From Bog-756 sp963753905 (GTDB taxonomy: Bacteria; Actinomycetota; Acidimicrobiia; Acidimicrobiales; RAAP-2), in assembly GCA_963753905.1 (NCBI GenBank), contig CAVWDZ010000002.1, positions 724,762-788,761 of the forward strand: DNA of 64,000 nucleotides, in the 5' to 3' direction. Below, one piece after another: positions 8,825 to 15,596 of the stretch. Every line of letters begins with the position of its first letter. The first letter of the stretch is position 1. The position numbers and the translations under genes are program-made. Below the pieces are notes generated by a model that was not told the origin of the DNA, did not search any database, and saw nothing but the letters and a program-made list of their open reading frames with translations.

Positions 8825-10258
8825 TCAGCGCCGGGCGGTGCGCTTCCGGGCCGTGCGCGCGCTCTTGCGCTGCGTCTTCTTCGTCTGGCCTTTGGAGGAC
8901 CCCTTCCGCTGCTGCGCGGCGGCCGGCCGGTCCGGCTCGGCGGCGACCGGGGTGGGATCTGGCCTCGCGGCCACGGCCAGCAGGGCGGTGACCCCGACCA
9001 CCTGGACCGCCCACCAGGGGAACTCCGAGAGCTGCCACTGGCCGACGACCGTCGCGAGGACGGCGATGGTGGCGCCTGCGCCGAAGCGCACCAGGTCGGC
9101 CCGTGCCGCCACGATCACCCCGAGGGCCAACGCGGGCCACACGTAGTAGGGCGTCATGACCGATTCGGTGTAGGTGCGCAGCGCGAGCGCGAGGGCCGCC
9201 GCCCAGACGATCATCTCGGGCCGGTCCCGCCATCGCAGGGCCCACCACCCGAGGACCGCGGCCAGTGCGAGGGCGATGACCCGGGTCGGGCCCCCGCCGA
9301 CCTTGGCGACCTGCCCGGTCCCCCCGAGCTTCGGGGCGAGGAACAGCCACGGGGTGCGGTGGTTGTCCCCCACGTTGGGAAAGGTCGGCTGGTCGACGAG
9401 CGCATGGAGGGTGTCGTGCGCGTCCGCGGCGAGCGGCGGGATGATGAGCACGACCGCGGGAAGGGCGCCCCTGACCACCAGCCCGAGCGCCCGCGACCGA
9501 CCGCCGAGCGCGAGGAGCAGCGGGAACAGGACGATGACCAGTGGCTGCACTGCCACCGCCGCACCGAACAGCCAGCCCGCGCCGGTGAAGCGCCGGTCGA
9601 AGGCGAAGATGAGGGCGTAGACGGCGAGCGCGAGGGACACGGCGTCCTCGGGATGCCCCGCGAAGACGGTCACCGGCCAGAGCAGCACCGCCTGCACCAC
9701 ACAGAGCACCGCCCGGCGTTCCCGGGTGACCCCGAGCCGCTCGGCCAGTGCGTCGAGGGCGAACAGGGCGACACACGAGAAGAGCAGCATCACCGGCAGC
9801 AGCACCACGCTCGCCTCGCGGTGGATGTCGTAGAGCTTCGAACCCGACCGGGCGACGTCGGCCAGGAAGTACGGGGTACCGGGCAGGACGAGGTAGTGCA
9901 CGCCCGCGGTCGGCAGGCCGTTCTGGGTGACCTGGATCGCGGTGGTGGTGAAGGAGTTGACGAGCGCCCCGAGCGGCGCGAATGCGGCGAGGATGCCGGG
10001 GAACGCGAGGAAGCCCGGGCCGTAGACCGCGCTGAGGTGGCCGTGGGCGACCGCTGCGGACGCGCGGTAGGTGGTCCAGATGTCCCCCGGGGTGATCCAG
10101 AGGTCCGGCTTGTGGCGGACGACCGGCCCCCACCTGAAGCAGTAGAGCAGACCGAGCGCGACGAAGACCGCCGAGACGAGGATCGGCAACGCCTTGTCCG
10201 CGAGCCGCTCGACCATCCTGTCCTCGAGCGTCGGCTTCCGGGTCTGGCTCGTGGGCAT
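8825..10258 (-). CDS. multi-pass membrane protein with GHPED motif, glycosyltransferase-like
   Basis: A 477-residue protein with many hydrophobic segments and a very basic, disordered tail (last about 45 residues rich in Lys, Arg, Gln, Ala). A loop carries FAGHPED before a long hydrophobic stretch; the same GHPED loop appears in the membrane protein at 31469-33529. The arrangement resembles polyprenyl-phosphate-sugar-dependent (GT-C or DUF2029/GT87-like) membrane glycosyltransferases, but I cannot identify a catalytic site with certainty. Start ATG at 10258. It lies between the amidohydrolase operon and a sulfotransferase on the same strand, so a role in modifying cell-envelope glycans is possible. 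Confidence 0.7.
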   Translation of the reverse strand: MPTSQTRKPTLEDRMVERLADKALPILVSAVFVALGLLYCFRWGPVVRHKPDLWITPGDIWTTYRASAAVAHGHLSAVYGPGFLAFPGILAAFAPLGALVNSFTTTAIQVTQNGLPTAGVHYLVLPGTPYFLADVARSGSKLYDIHREASVVLLPVMLLFSCVALFALDALAERLGVTRERRAVLCVVQAVLLWPVTVFAGHPEDAVSLALAVYALIFAFDRRFTGAGWLFGAAVAVQPLVIVLFPLLLALGGRSRALGLVVRGALPAVVLIIPPLAADAHDTLHALVDQPTFPNVGDNHRTPWLFLAPKLGGTGQVAKVGGGPTRVIALALAAVLGWWALRWRDRPEMIVWAAALALALRTYTESVMTPYYVWPALALGVIVAARADLVRFGAGATIAVLATVVGQWQLSEFPWWAVQVVGVTALLAVAARPDPTPVAAEPDRPAAAQQRKGSSKGQTKKTQRKSARTARKRTARR

Positions 10259-10331
10259 CGCCGAGAGCCTGCCACGCGATCGGCCCTCGTACCACGAACA
10301 GCGGTTCGTCGCCCTCGGTTCCGACAGCGCC

Positions 10332-10347
10332 CCGGCCGGCGGGCCGG
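10332..10347 (-). terminator. possible hairpin terminator after the sulfotransferase gene
   Basis: CCGGCC and GGCCGG form a six-base stem around a GGCG loop just past the sulfotransferase stop, and flanking CCCC/GGGG could extend it with a mismatch. No T-run follows, so this is a weak call. Confidence 0.3.
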
Positions 10348-10369
10348 CAGGGGACGCGTCCGATCCGGG

Positions 10370-11197
10370 CTACCGGGCGGACGCCCTGTCCCCGTCGGCC
10401 GGGCGGTACTCCCGCAGCACCGAGTCGAAGGCGCCGCCGAAGGCGACCCGGATCGCCTCGTGCTGCGAGCTGCTCAGGACGGCCGAAACCGCGGCACGCC
10501 CGGCGGGCGCCCCGGCACGCTCCGGGTCATCGCGGACGTTGAACCTGGGCCAGTCCGGGACCGCAGTCAACGGTATTCCGAGGGCGTCAGCAAAGGCCGT
10601 AAGGACGGGCCCCACCGCGTCGTCGTGGTCATAGGCGAGCACTCGCAGCGCCTGGTGCCCGAACACGCCGGCGAATCCCCCGATCAGCCGCGAATAGTCC
10701 AGCTCGATGCCCCCGGGGGAGAAGAGGCCACGCTGTTCGAGCGCCTCGGTGACGAAGGCGTCGAACTCCCCTGCCCGACCCTGGTGCACGAGCTCGTAGT
10801 AGAGCGACTCGAGGTACTCGGACGGCTCGCGCAGGGTGATGACGATCCGGGCCGAATACCCGAGATCCTCGAGCAGGTCCCGCAGGGTGACCAGCCGGTC
10901 CGGCTTGTCATGGAGGTACTCGAGGTCCTCGCTCGAGATGAGCACCGCGGGGGGTCGGTGCTCCCGGAGCTCGTCGGCGAGATCGGCGAGCGAGCCTGCC
11001 GCGGGATCGAACCGCTCGTCCCCGAGGAGCTCCCAGGCCAGGTTGTGCTGGCCGTCGCCAACGCCGACCTGGCCGGTAGCGGGATAGTAGAGCCCCTGCG
11101 CGGTGAAGTGCTCCCGGTTGCGGGCGATCATCGTCTGCAACGACGTGGTGCCCGTCTTGTGCATCCCGACGTGCAGCACGACGGGCCGCGAGCGCAT
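10370..11197 (-). CDS. sulfotransferase family protein
   Basis: A 275-residue protein starting at the ATG at 11197. The N-terminus has HVGMHKTGTTSLQ, the PAPS 5'-phosphosulfate-binding loop of sulfotransferases (residues about 9-21), and a later strand has the VLISSEDLEYL segment seen in bacterial members. It would transfer a sulfo group from PAPS to a hydroxyl or amine of a glycan, lipid or small molecule. No membrane segment or signal peptide is visible, so it is probably cytosolic. The neighbouring glycosyltransferase-like membrane protein suggests an envelope polymer as acceptor, which is inference. Confidence 0.82.
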   Translation of the reverse strand: MRSRPVVLHVGMHKTGTTSLQTMIARNREHFTAQGLYYPATGQVGVGDGQHNLAWELLGDERFDPAAGSLADLADELREHRPPAVLISSEDLEYLHDKPDRLVTLRDLLEDLGYSARIVITLREPSEYLESLYYELVHQGRAGEFDAFVTEALEQRGLFSPGGIELDYSRLIGGFAGVFGHQALRVLAYDHDDAVGPVLTAFADALGIPLTAVPDWPRFNVRDDPERAGAPAGRAAVSAVLSSSQHEAIRVAFGGAFDSVLREYRPADGDRASAR

Positions 11198-11256
11198 GCT
11201 CGGAACCTAGCAGCGGCGACGGGGTTCCCGGCGATCGCCCGACGTCGCCTCGACCG

Positions 11257-12135
11257 TCACGAGCCGATGCTGTCGAGCCTGGTCAGATCGTCGTCGGAGA
11301 GGGTCGAGGCTGCGCCCGCCACGTTGTCGCGCAGGTGCTCGATGGACGACGTTCCGGGGATGAGGAGGATGTTCGGTGATCGTTGGAGGAGCCACGCCAG
11401 GGCGACCGCCATCGGTGGGGCGCCGAGGCCGGAGGCCACCGCGTCCAGCACGTCGGACTGCAGCGGGCTGAAGCCGCCCAGCGGAAAGTAGGGAACGTAG
11501 GCGATCCCTTGACCGTGGAGGGAGTCGATGAGGTCGTCATCGATCCGGTGGGCGACGTTGTAGAAGTTCTGGACGCAGACGACCGGTGCGATGGACTGCG
11601 CTTCGGCGATCTGCTCGGCGTTCACCGTGCTCAGGCCGAGGTGCCTGATCAGCCCTTCGTCTTGGAGCTGCACGAGCATCTCGAATGGCTCGGCGATCGA
11701 ACCGGACTCGGCGCCTTGGAGTCCGCCCACGCGCAGATTCACGACATCGAGGGCGTCCAGACCGAGGTGGTCGAGGTTGTCGTGTACCGCCTGTCGCACC
11801 TCCTCGGGTGAACGGGCGTGCGGCCAGCCACCCTCGGAGTCGCGCCGTGCACCGACCTTGGTCACGATGTGCAACGAGTCGGGGTAGGGGTGAAGGGCCT
11901 CCTTGATGATCTGGTTCGTGACGTAGGGGCCGTAGAAGTCGCTGGTATCGATGTGGGTGATCCCCAGCGCCACCGCCTCGCGCAGGACGGCCACGGCCGC
12001 GTCCCGATCGGCGGGCGGACCGAACACTCCGGGTCCGGCCAGTTGCATCGCTCCGTACCCCATACGGGTCACCGTCAGATCCGCCGCCATCGTGAACGTT
12101 CCGCCGGGAGGTGTCTTCGATGCCGACCCGTTCAT
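11257..12135 (-). CDS. aldo/keto reductase with Asn in place of the catalytic His
   Basis: A 292-residue NADPH-type aldo/keto reductase. Asp63 and Tyr68 lie in the HIDTSDFYGP segment and Lys93 in VTKVG, giving three of the four AKR catalytic residues. The fourth position, normally His, reads Asn (about 133) in DVVNLR. The C-terminal half has the expected LGLST and IPGTSSIEHL cofactor-binding segments. The ATG at 12135 is preceded by an unrelated-looking extension that overlaps the VOC gene, so this start is preferred. It follows the VOC gene by only 8 bp and is surely co-transcribed with it. It reduces an unknown carbonyl compound. Confidence 0.88.
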   Translation of the reverse strand: MNGSASKTPPGGTFTMAADLTVTRMGYGAMQLAGPGVFGPPADRDAAVAVLREAVALGITHIDTSDFYGPYVTNQIIKEALHPYPDSLHIVTKVGARRDSEGGWPHARSPEEVRQAVHDNLDHLGLDALDVVNLRVGGLQGAESGSIAEPFEMLVQLQDEGLIRHLGLSTVNAEQIAEAQSIAPVVCVQNFYNVAHRIDDDLIDSLHGQGIAYVPYFPLGGFSPLQSDVLDAVASGLGAPPMAVALAWLLQRSPNILLIPGTSSIEHLRDNVAGAASTLSDDDLTRLDSIGS

Positions 12136-12143
12136 GGAATCAC

Positions 12144-12668
12144 TCAGAGCTCGAGCGGTAGGCGGGGGGAATCGAAGACGACCGCGGGGTCGGTCCAGTC
12201 CTTGCCGGGCAGGTCGACGTAGAGTTCGACCTCGTTGCCGTCGGGGTCCTGTACGTACAGCGAGTGGGCGAATCCCTCGTCGACGGCGCCGACCACTCGT
12301 GCGAGATCCGGTCGTGCCTCGAGACGTGCGAGGAGGGCCCGGAGATCGTCGTCGCTGTCGCCAACCTTCACGCCGAAGTGGTAGAGGCCGAGGCGGCGTC
12401 CTTCGGGCAGCGGCATTGCATCGGGCCCGACTTCGATCAAGAGCAGGTCGTGGTGGGTGTTGCCGGCGCGGAACCCTGCGATCGGATGCCGCCCCGGTGG
12501 CCAGATGACCGGCCACCCGAGGATGTCCCGGTAGAAGGCCAGGGAACGGTCGAGGGCGGCGACGTAGAGGACGATGTGGCCGAGCTCACGCACGCGGCCC
12601 GGCATCATCTCCGCCTCGGTCGCAGCTGTCTGGGTCACGGGAAACTCAATTCGCTTTGGACGGCCCAC
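12144..12668 (-). CDS. VOC (glyoxalase/extradiol dioxygenase) family protein
   Basis: Up to 174 residues. Two betaalphabetabetabeta modules are recognisable: RELGHIVLYVAALDRSLAFY at the start and the LYHFGVKV and DPDGNEVELYVD segments later. His in GHIVLYV, His in LYHFG and Glu in NEVELY are the usual metal ligands. The start is uncertain: a GTG at 12668 gives the full length, but the ATG at 12608 has GAGGCGGAG directly before it and starts just ahead of the domain. It is the first gene of a two-gene operon with the aldo/keto reductase, so it may act on the same carbonyl or aromatic substrate. Confidence 0.85.
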   Translation of the reverse strand: MGRPKRIEFPVTQTAATEAEMMPGRVRELGHIVLYVAALDRSLAFYRDILGWPVIWPPGRHPIAGFRAGNTHHDLLLIEVGPDAMPLPEGRRLGLYHFGVKVGDSDDDLRALLARLEARPDLARVVGAVDEGFAHSLYVQDPDGNEVELYVDLPGKDWTDPAVVFDSPRLPLEL

Positions 12669-12764
12669 TGTCCGCTTGCTCTATAGGCTAATGATCCCAG
12701 CCGTGCTCCCGGGTCCGGCCGTTCGCACGTTCCGGATGAGGGACCTGCGGCTGGAACACGCCCC

Positions 12765-13523
12765 ATGAGAGCCCTTTTGCCAGAGCCACGTGCAAGCGTC
12801 GACCTCGCCGACGCCTACGCGATCCCGGCCGTCGTCGGTACCGACCGGCCCTTCGTCCGCTGCAACATGATCTCGAGCCTCGACGGAGCCATCGCCGTCA
12901 ACGGTCGCTCCGGCATGTTGGGCGGACCCGCTGACAGCAGGCTCTTCCAGGTCCTGAGGTCCCTGGCTGACGTGATCCTCGTCGGTGCCGGTACCGCTCG
13001 CTCCGAGGGATACGGCCCGGTCCACCTGAGCGAGGAGGTCCGGCGGCAGCGACGGCAACGGGGACAGTCGGCGGTGCCGCCGATTGCGATCGTGACCCGG
13101 TCGGCCAACCTCGATTGGTCTGCGCCGCTCTTCACCGAGGCCGAGGCGCGCACGATCATCGTCACCACCAGCGACTGCGACAAGGACGAACAGAGCCGCG
13201 GAGAGCAGGTGGCCGACTTCGTCGTGGCCGGTGACGGACGCGTCGATCCACGCCGCGCCCTCGATCACTTCCACCGGGCGGGGTATCGGTCGGTCCTCCT
13301 CGAGGGTGGACCCGGGCTCAATGCCGACGTCCTCCGCGCCGGGTTGCTGGACGAGCTCTGCCTCACCCTCTCGCCGCGCCTCGTCGCCGGCTCCGGGTCC
13401 CGCATCCTTGCCGGCCCGGAGCTGCCTGATCCGCTCGAGCTCGACATCGTCCACCTTCTCGAAGAAGACGGATTGCTCTTCTCTCGACTGAGCATCCCTA
13501 CTAGTGGACGGCGACCTCGATGA
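12765..13523 (+). CDS. RibD C-terminal/dihydrofolate-reductase-fold pyrimidine reductase family protein
   Basis: A 252-residue protein with the fold signatures of the RibD reductase domain: VRCNMISSLDGAIAVNG near residue 30, ADVILVGAGTARSEGYG near 70, and LLEGGPGLNADVL near 180. Family members reduce 5-amino-6-ribosylamino-uracil phosphates with NADPH or act as general dihydrofolate-reductase-like enzymes. No deaminase domain is attached and no riboflavin genes lie nearby, so the substrate is not certain. ATG at 12765. The last 23 bp overlap the end of the convergent transporter gene. Confidence 0.85.
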   Translation: MRALLPEPRASVDLADAYAIPAVVGTDRPFVRCNMISSLDGAIAVNGRSGMLGGPADSRLFQVLRSLADVILVGAGTARSEGYGPVHLSEEVRRQRRQRGQSAVPPIAIVTRSANLDWSAPLFTEAEARTIIVTTSDCDKDEQSRGEQVADFVVAGDGRVDPRRALDHFHRAGYRSVLLEGGPGLNADVLRAGLLDELCLTLSPRLVAGSGSRILAGPELPDPLELDIVHLLEEDGLLFSRLSIPTSGRRPR

Positions 13524-15162
13524 CTTTCACGAAGACGAGGGCGAGGGCGATCACGAGGTAGCCGCGTAGCGTGCCCAAGCCGATCTTGCGCTGCAACGAC
13601 ATGGTGGGCCGGGAGAGCGTAGCCAGCGGCGGCATCCTCCATGTGTTCCGGTCCCCGGATTCGGCGAAGGCGTCGTCGACCGTGACGAGATGTCGCCGGC
13701 GGTGTGCCTGGAGGAGGAGCAAGACCCCGACCAGCAGGCCGATGACCATGCCCCCGGCAGCGACGCCGATGATCTGGGTTCCGGAGATCGTCGGGAAGAG
13801 CACGCTTGCGGTGAGCACGACCGACAGGATGACCAGCACCCAGATGATCACTCCGGTGATCGCGTTGAGCCGCCTGCTGTTGACCCAGGGGCCGAGCACC
13901 GCCTTGTCGTTGCAGAGGAGGAGCAGGAAGACACAGGCGCTCGGCAGGAGGACTCCGGCGAGCACCTGTACGGCCAGGGTGAGCAGTCCGAGCGGCACGC
14001 GGGGGATGAGGACCAACAGGGCCGCCAGGCCGATGAGCCCGGCGTAGCAGGCGTAGAACCCCTTGGCCTGCTTCACGGGACGGTGCAACGAGTGCTTGAG
14101 GTTCATGACGTCACTCGTGGCATACGCCGTCGCGAGCCCGACTGCTGCCGCACCGATGATGGCTGCGTCGATCAGGGCGATTGCGAACAGGTCACCCATT
14201 GTGCGCGACGCGTAGGTGGCGAGGCCGTGGGCGATCCCGGCGGTGTCTGTGAAGTTCCCGAAGCCCGGGGTGTGGGTGAACGTGGCCGCCACGAAGCTCA
14301 TGATCGCTGCGCCGCCGATGACCACCAGGGTGATGCCGATCACCAGATCGACCCGCTCGTACTTGATCCAACGAGGCGTGATCCGCTTGTCGATGATGTA
14401 GGACTGCTGGAAGAACAGCTGCCAGGGAGCGACAGTGGTGCCGACGATGCCGATGATCAGGAGCATCACGGTGGAGAGGGGTGCACCCCCGGGGATCCGG
14501 GGCACCACGAAGTCATGTGCCACCTGGCCGATCGGGGGATGGACGACGAGCGCAATCGGGACGAGGAGGAGGGAGCCGGCGACCAGCACGAGGCAGAGCC
14601 GCTCGAAGCGCCGGAAGCTCCCGGTGCTCACGGCGGCGACGATGGCCACGGCGGACACCGCGACAGCGGGGATCTTGGGAAGACCGAGGTATGAGATGGC
14701 CAGTGAGATGCCGATGAACTCCGTGACGATGGTGAGGGCGTTGAGCAGGAACAGGTCGATGACGCTGAAGGCACCCCAGAACTTGCCGAAGCGCTCGAGG
14801 ATGAGTCGTGCGTGCCCGACCCCGGTGACCGCGCCGAGACGCAGGACCATCTCCTGACAGACGTACAGCACCGGGACGAGCAGGGCCAGGGTCCAGAGCA
14901 GGTGGGTGCCGAAGTTCTGACCGGCCTGCCCGTAGGTCGAAAAGGCGCCTGCGTCATTGTCCCCGACCATGACGATGAGCCCTGGACCGACGATGGCCAG
15001 GAGGGTCTTGAGCTTGGGCGAGAGGCCGGGGCGCGCGCCGACGTCACCGTGGGCGATGGTGCCCAGCGCACCGCGGATGTTGCCGACGTGGGCTTCGTCG
15101 AGGACAGCGGATTCGGTCGCTGCGTTCGTGCCGGGTGGTGCGAGGTGCAGGTCGTGGTTCAT
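13501..15162 (-). CDS. NRAMP-related metal-ion transporter, probably Mg2+-type
   Basis: A 553-residue membrane protein with about eleven hydrophobic segments and an LeuT-like NRAMP arrangement. In the first helix, where classical NRAMPs have DPGN, it reads DAGA (about residues 70-73): the metal-binding Asp is kept and the Asn is lost. In helix six the MPH motif is replaced by APW, so the Met that favours soft transition metals is gone. Comparable changes are reported for NRAMP-related Mg2+ transporters, hence the suggested substrate (inference). The ATG at 15162 follows GAAGGAG. Upstream lies a leader with a short proline-rich reading frame. Classical Mn2+/Fe2+ transport is less likely but not excluded. 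Confidence 0.83.
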   Translation of the reverse strand: MNHDLHLAPPGTNAATESAVLDEAHVGNIRGALGTIAHGDVGARPGLSPKLKTLLAIVGPGLIVMVGDNDAGAFSTYGQAGQNFGTHLLWTLALLVPVLYVCQEMVLRLGAVTGVGHARLILERFGKFWGAFSVIDLFLLNALTIVTEFIGISLAISYLGLPKIPAVAVSAVAIVAAVSTGSFRRFERLCLVLVAGSLLLVPIALVVHPPIGQVAHDFVVPRIPGGAPLSTVMLLIIGIVGTTVAPWQLFFQQSYIIDKRITPRWIKYERVDLVIGITLVVIGGAAIMSFVAATFTHTPGFGNFTDTAGIAHGLATYASRTMGDLFAIALIDAAIIGAAAVGLATAYATSDVMNLKHSLHRPVKQAKGFYACYAGLIGLAALLVLIPRVPLGLLTLAVQVLAGVLLPSACVFLLLLCNDKAVLGPWVNSRRLNAITGVIIWVLVILSVVLTASVLFPTISGTQIIGVAAGGMVIGLLVGVLLLLQAHRRRHLVTVDDAFAESGDRNTWRMPPLATLSRPTMSLQRKIGLGTLRGYLVIALALVFVKVIEVAVH

Positions 15163-15406
15163 GACGGGTGACTCCTTCGATCTGTTCGGACCAGGTCGTC
15201 TGGGTGGCATCGCCCGCGTCAGGACAGGTCGTCGACGCGAGAGAACACGGCTCCGCGCGCCGGTCAGCTCCGTGCCCGTTCGATCGGATCGCGATGCACC
15301 TGCTCGAGCGGACGCACTGGTCCACGTGGGGAGGGTGTGTCAGACGCCCCGGCGCATGCTGCCGCTCGCCGATCCGGAGGTCACAAACGTGACGTGTCGC
15401 GGAACC

Positions 15407-15475
15407 TCAGAGCGAACGGAGGGGAACGCCGGGGCACGGCTGTGGAGGTTGGGAACTGGGCGGTTCTGCCTGCAT
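15407..15475 (-). CDS. 22-residue proline-rich leader peptide upstream of the NRAMP-related gene
   Basis: A short frame with a near-perfect ribosome site, AAGGAGGTG, ending seven bases before its ATG at 15475, much stronger than most sites in the window. It encodes 22 residues with seven prolines, beginning MQAEPPSSQPPQPC and ending at a TGA at 15407. An acidic residue before a proline pair, then several more prolines, is the kind of sequence that stalls or destabilises ribosomes. The main start codon of the transporter lies 245 bp downstream on the same strand. Proline-rich leaders of this kind control the Mg2+ transporter gene mgtA in enterobacteria. Function here is inferred from position and composition only. 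Confidence 0.6.
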   Translation of the reverse strand: MQAEPPSSQPPQPCPGVPLRSL

Positions 15476-15482
15476 GTGCCCC
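15431..15482 (-). promoter_or_regulatory. possible RNA switch between leader ribosome site and leader coding sequence
   Basis: In the transcript, GGGGCAC between the leader ribosome site and its ATG (15476-15482) is exactly complementary to GUGCCCC inside the leader coding region (15431-15437). The GGAGGU of the ribosome site can alternatively pair with an ACCUCC lying between those two arms. The two pairings overlap and exclude each other, as expected of an attenuator that responds to ribosome position. Only base complementarity supports this; no folding was computed. Confidence 0.4.
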
Positions 15483-15510
15483 ACCTCCTTGTGTCGTGTC
15501 GACTCGAACG

Positions 15511-15555
15511 ATCCAGCTAACAGGCTAACTCGCGAGTCTCGAGTGGGCAAGTTAA
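15511..15555 (-). promoter_or_regulatory. repeat-rich region upstream of the leader, possible operator
   Basis: On the minus strand this stretch holds GTTAAC, then the perfect palindrome ACTCGCGAGT (15528-15537), then TTAGCCTG and TTAGCTG as a direct repeat. TTAG/CTAA words are common in DtxR/MntR-type metalloregulator boxes, but the match is partial. Transcription of the leader should start here or shortly downstream. Confidence 0.3.
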
Positions 15556-15596
15556 CGCGATCGGCCCTGGGACCGGTTGGCCACCGCCGAGCTGCG

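Noticed and set aside
15163..15596. Metal-sensing riboswitch (M-box or yybP-ykoY type) before the NRAMP-related gene
   Set aside because: I could not find the conserved cores of either class; the short leader frame explains the region better.
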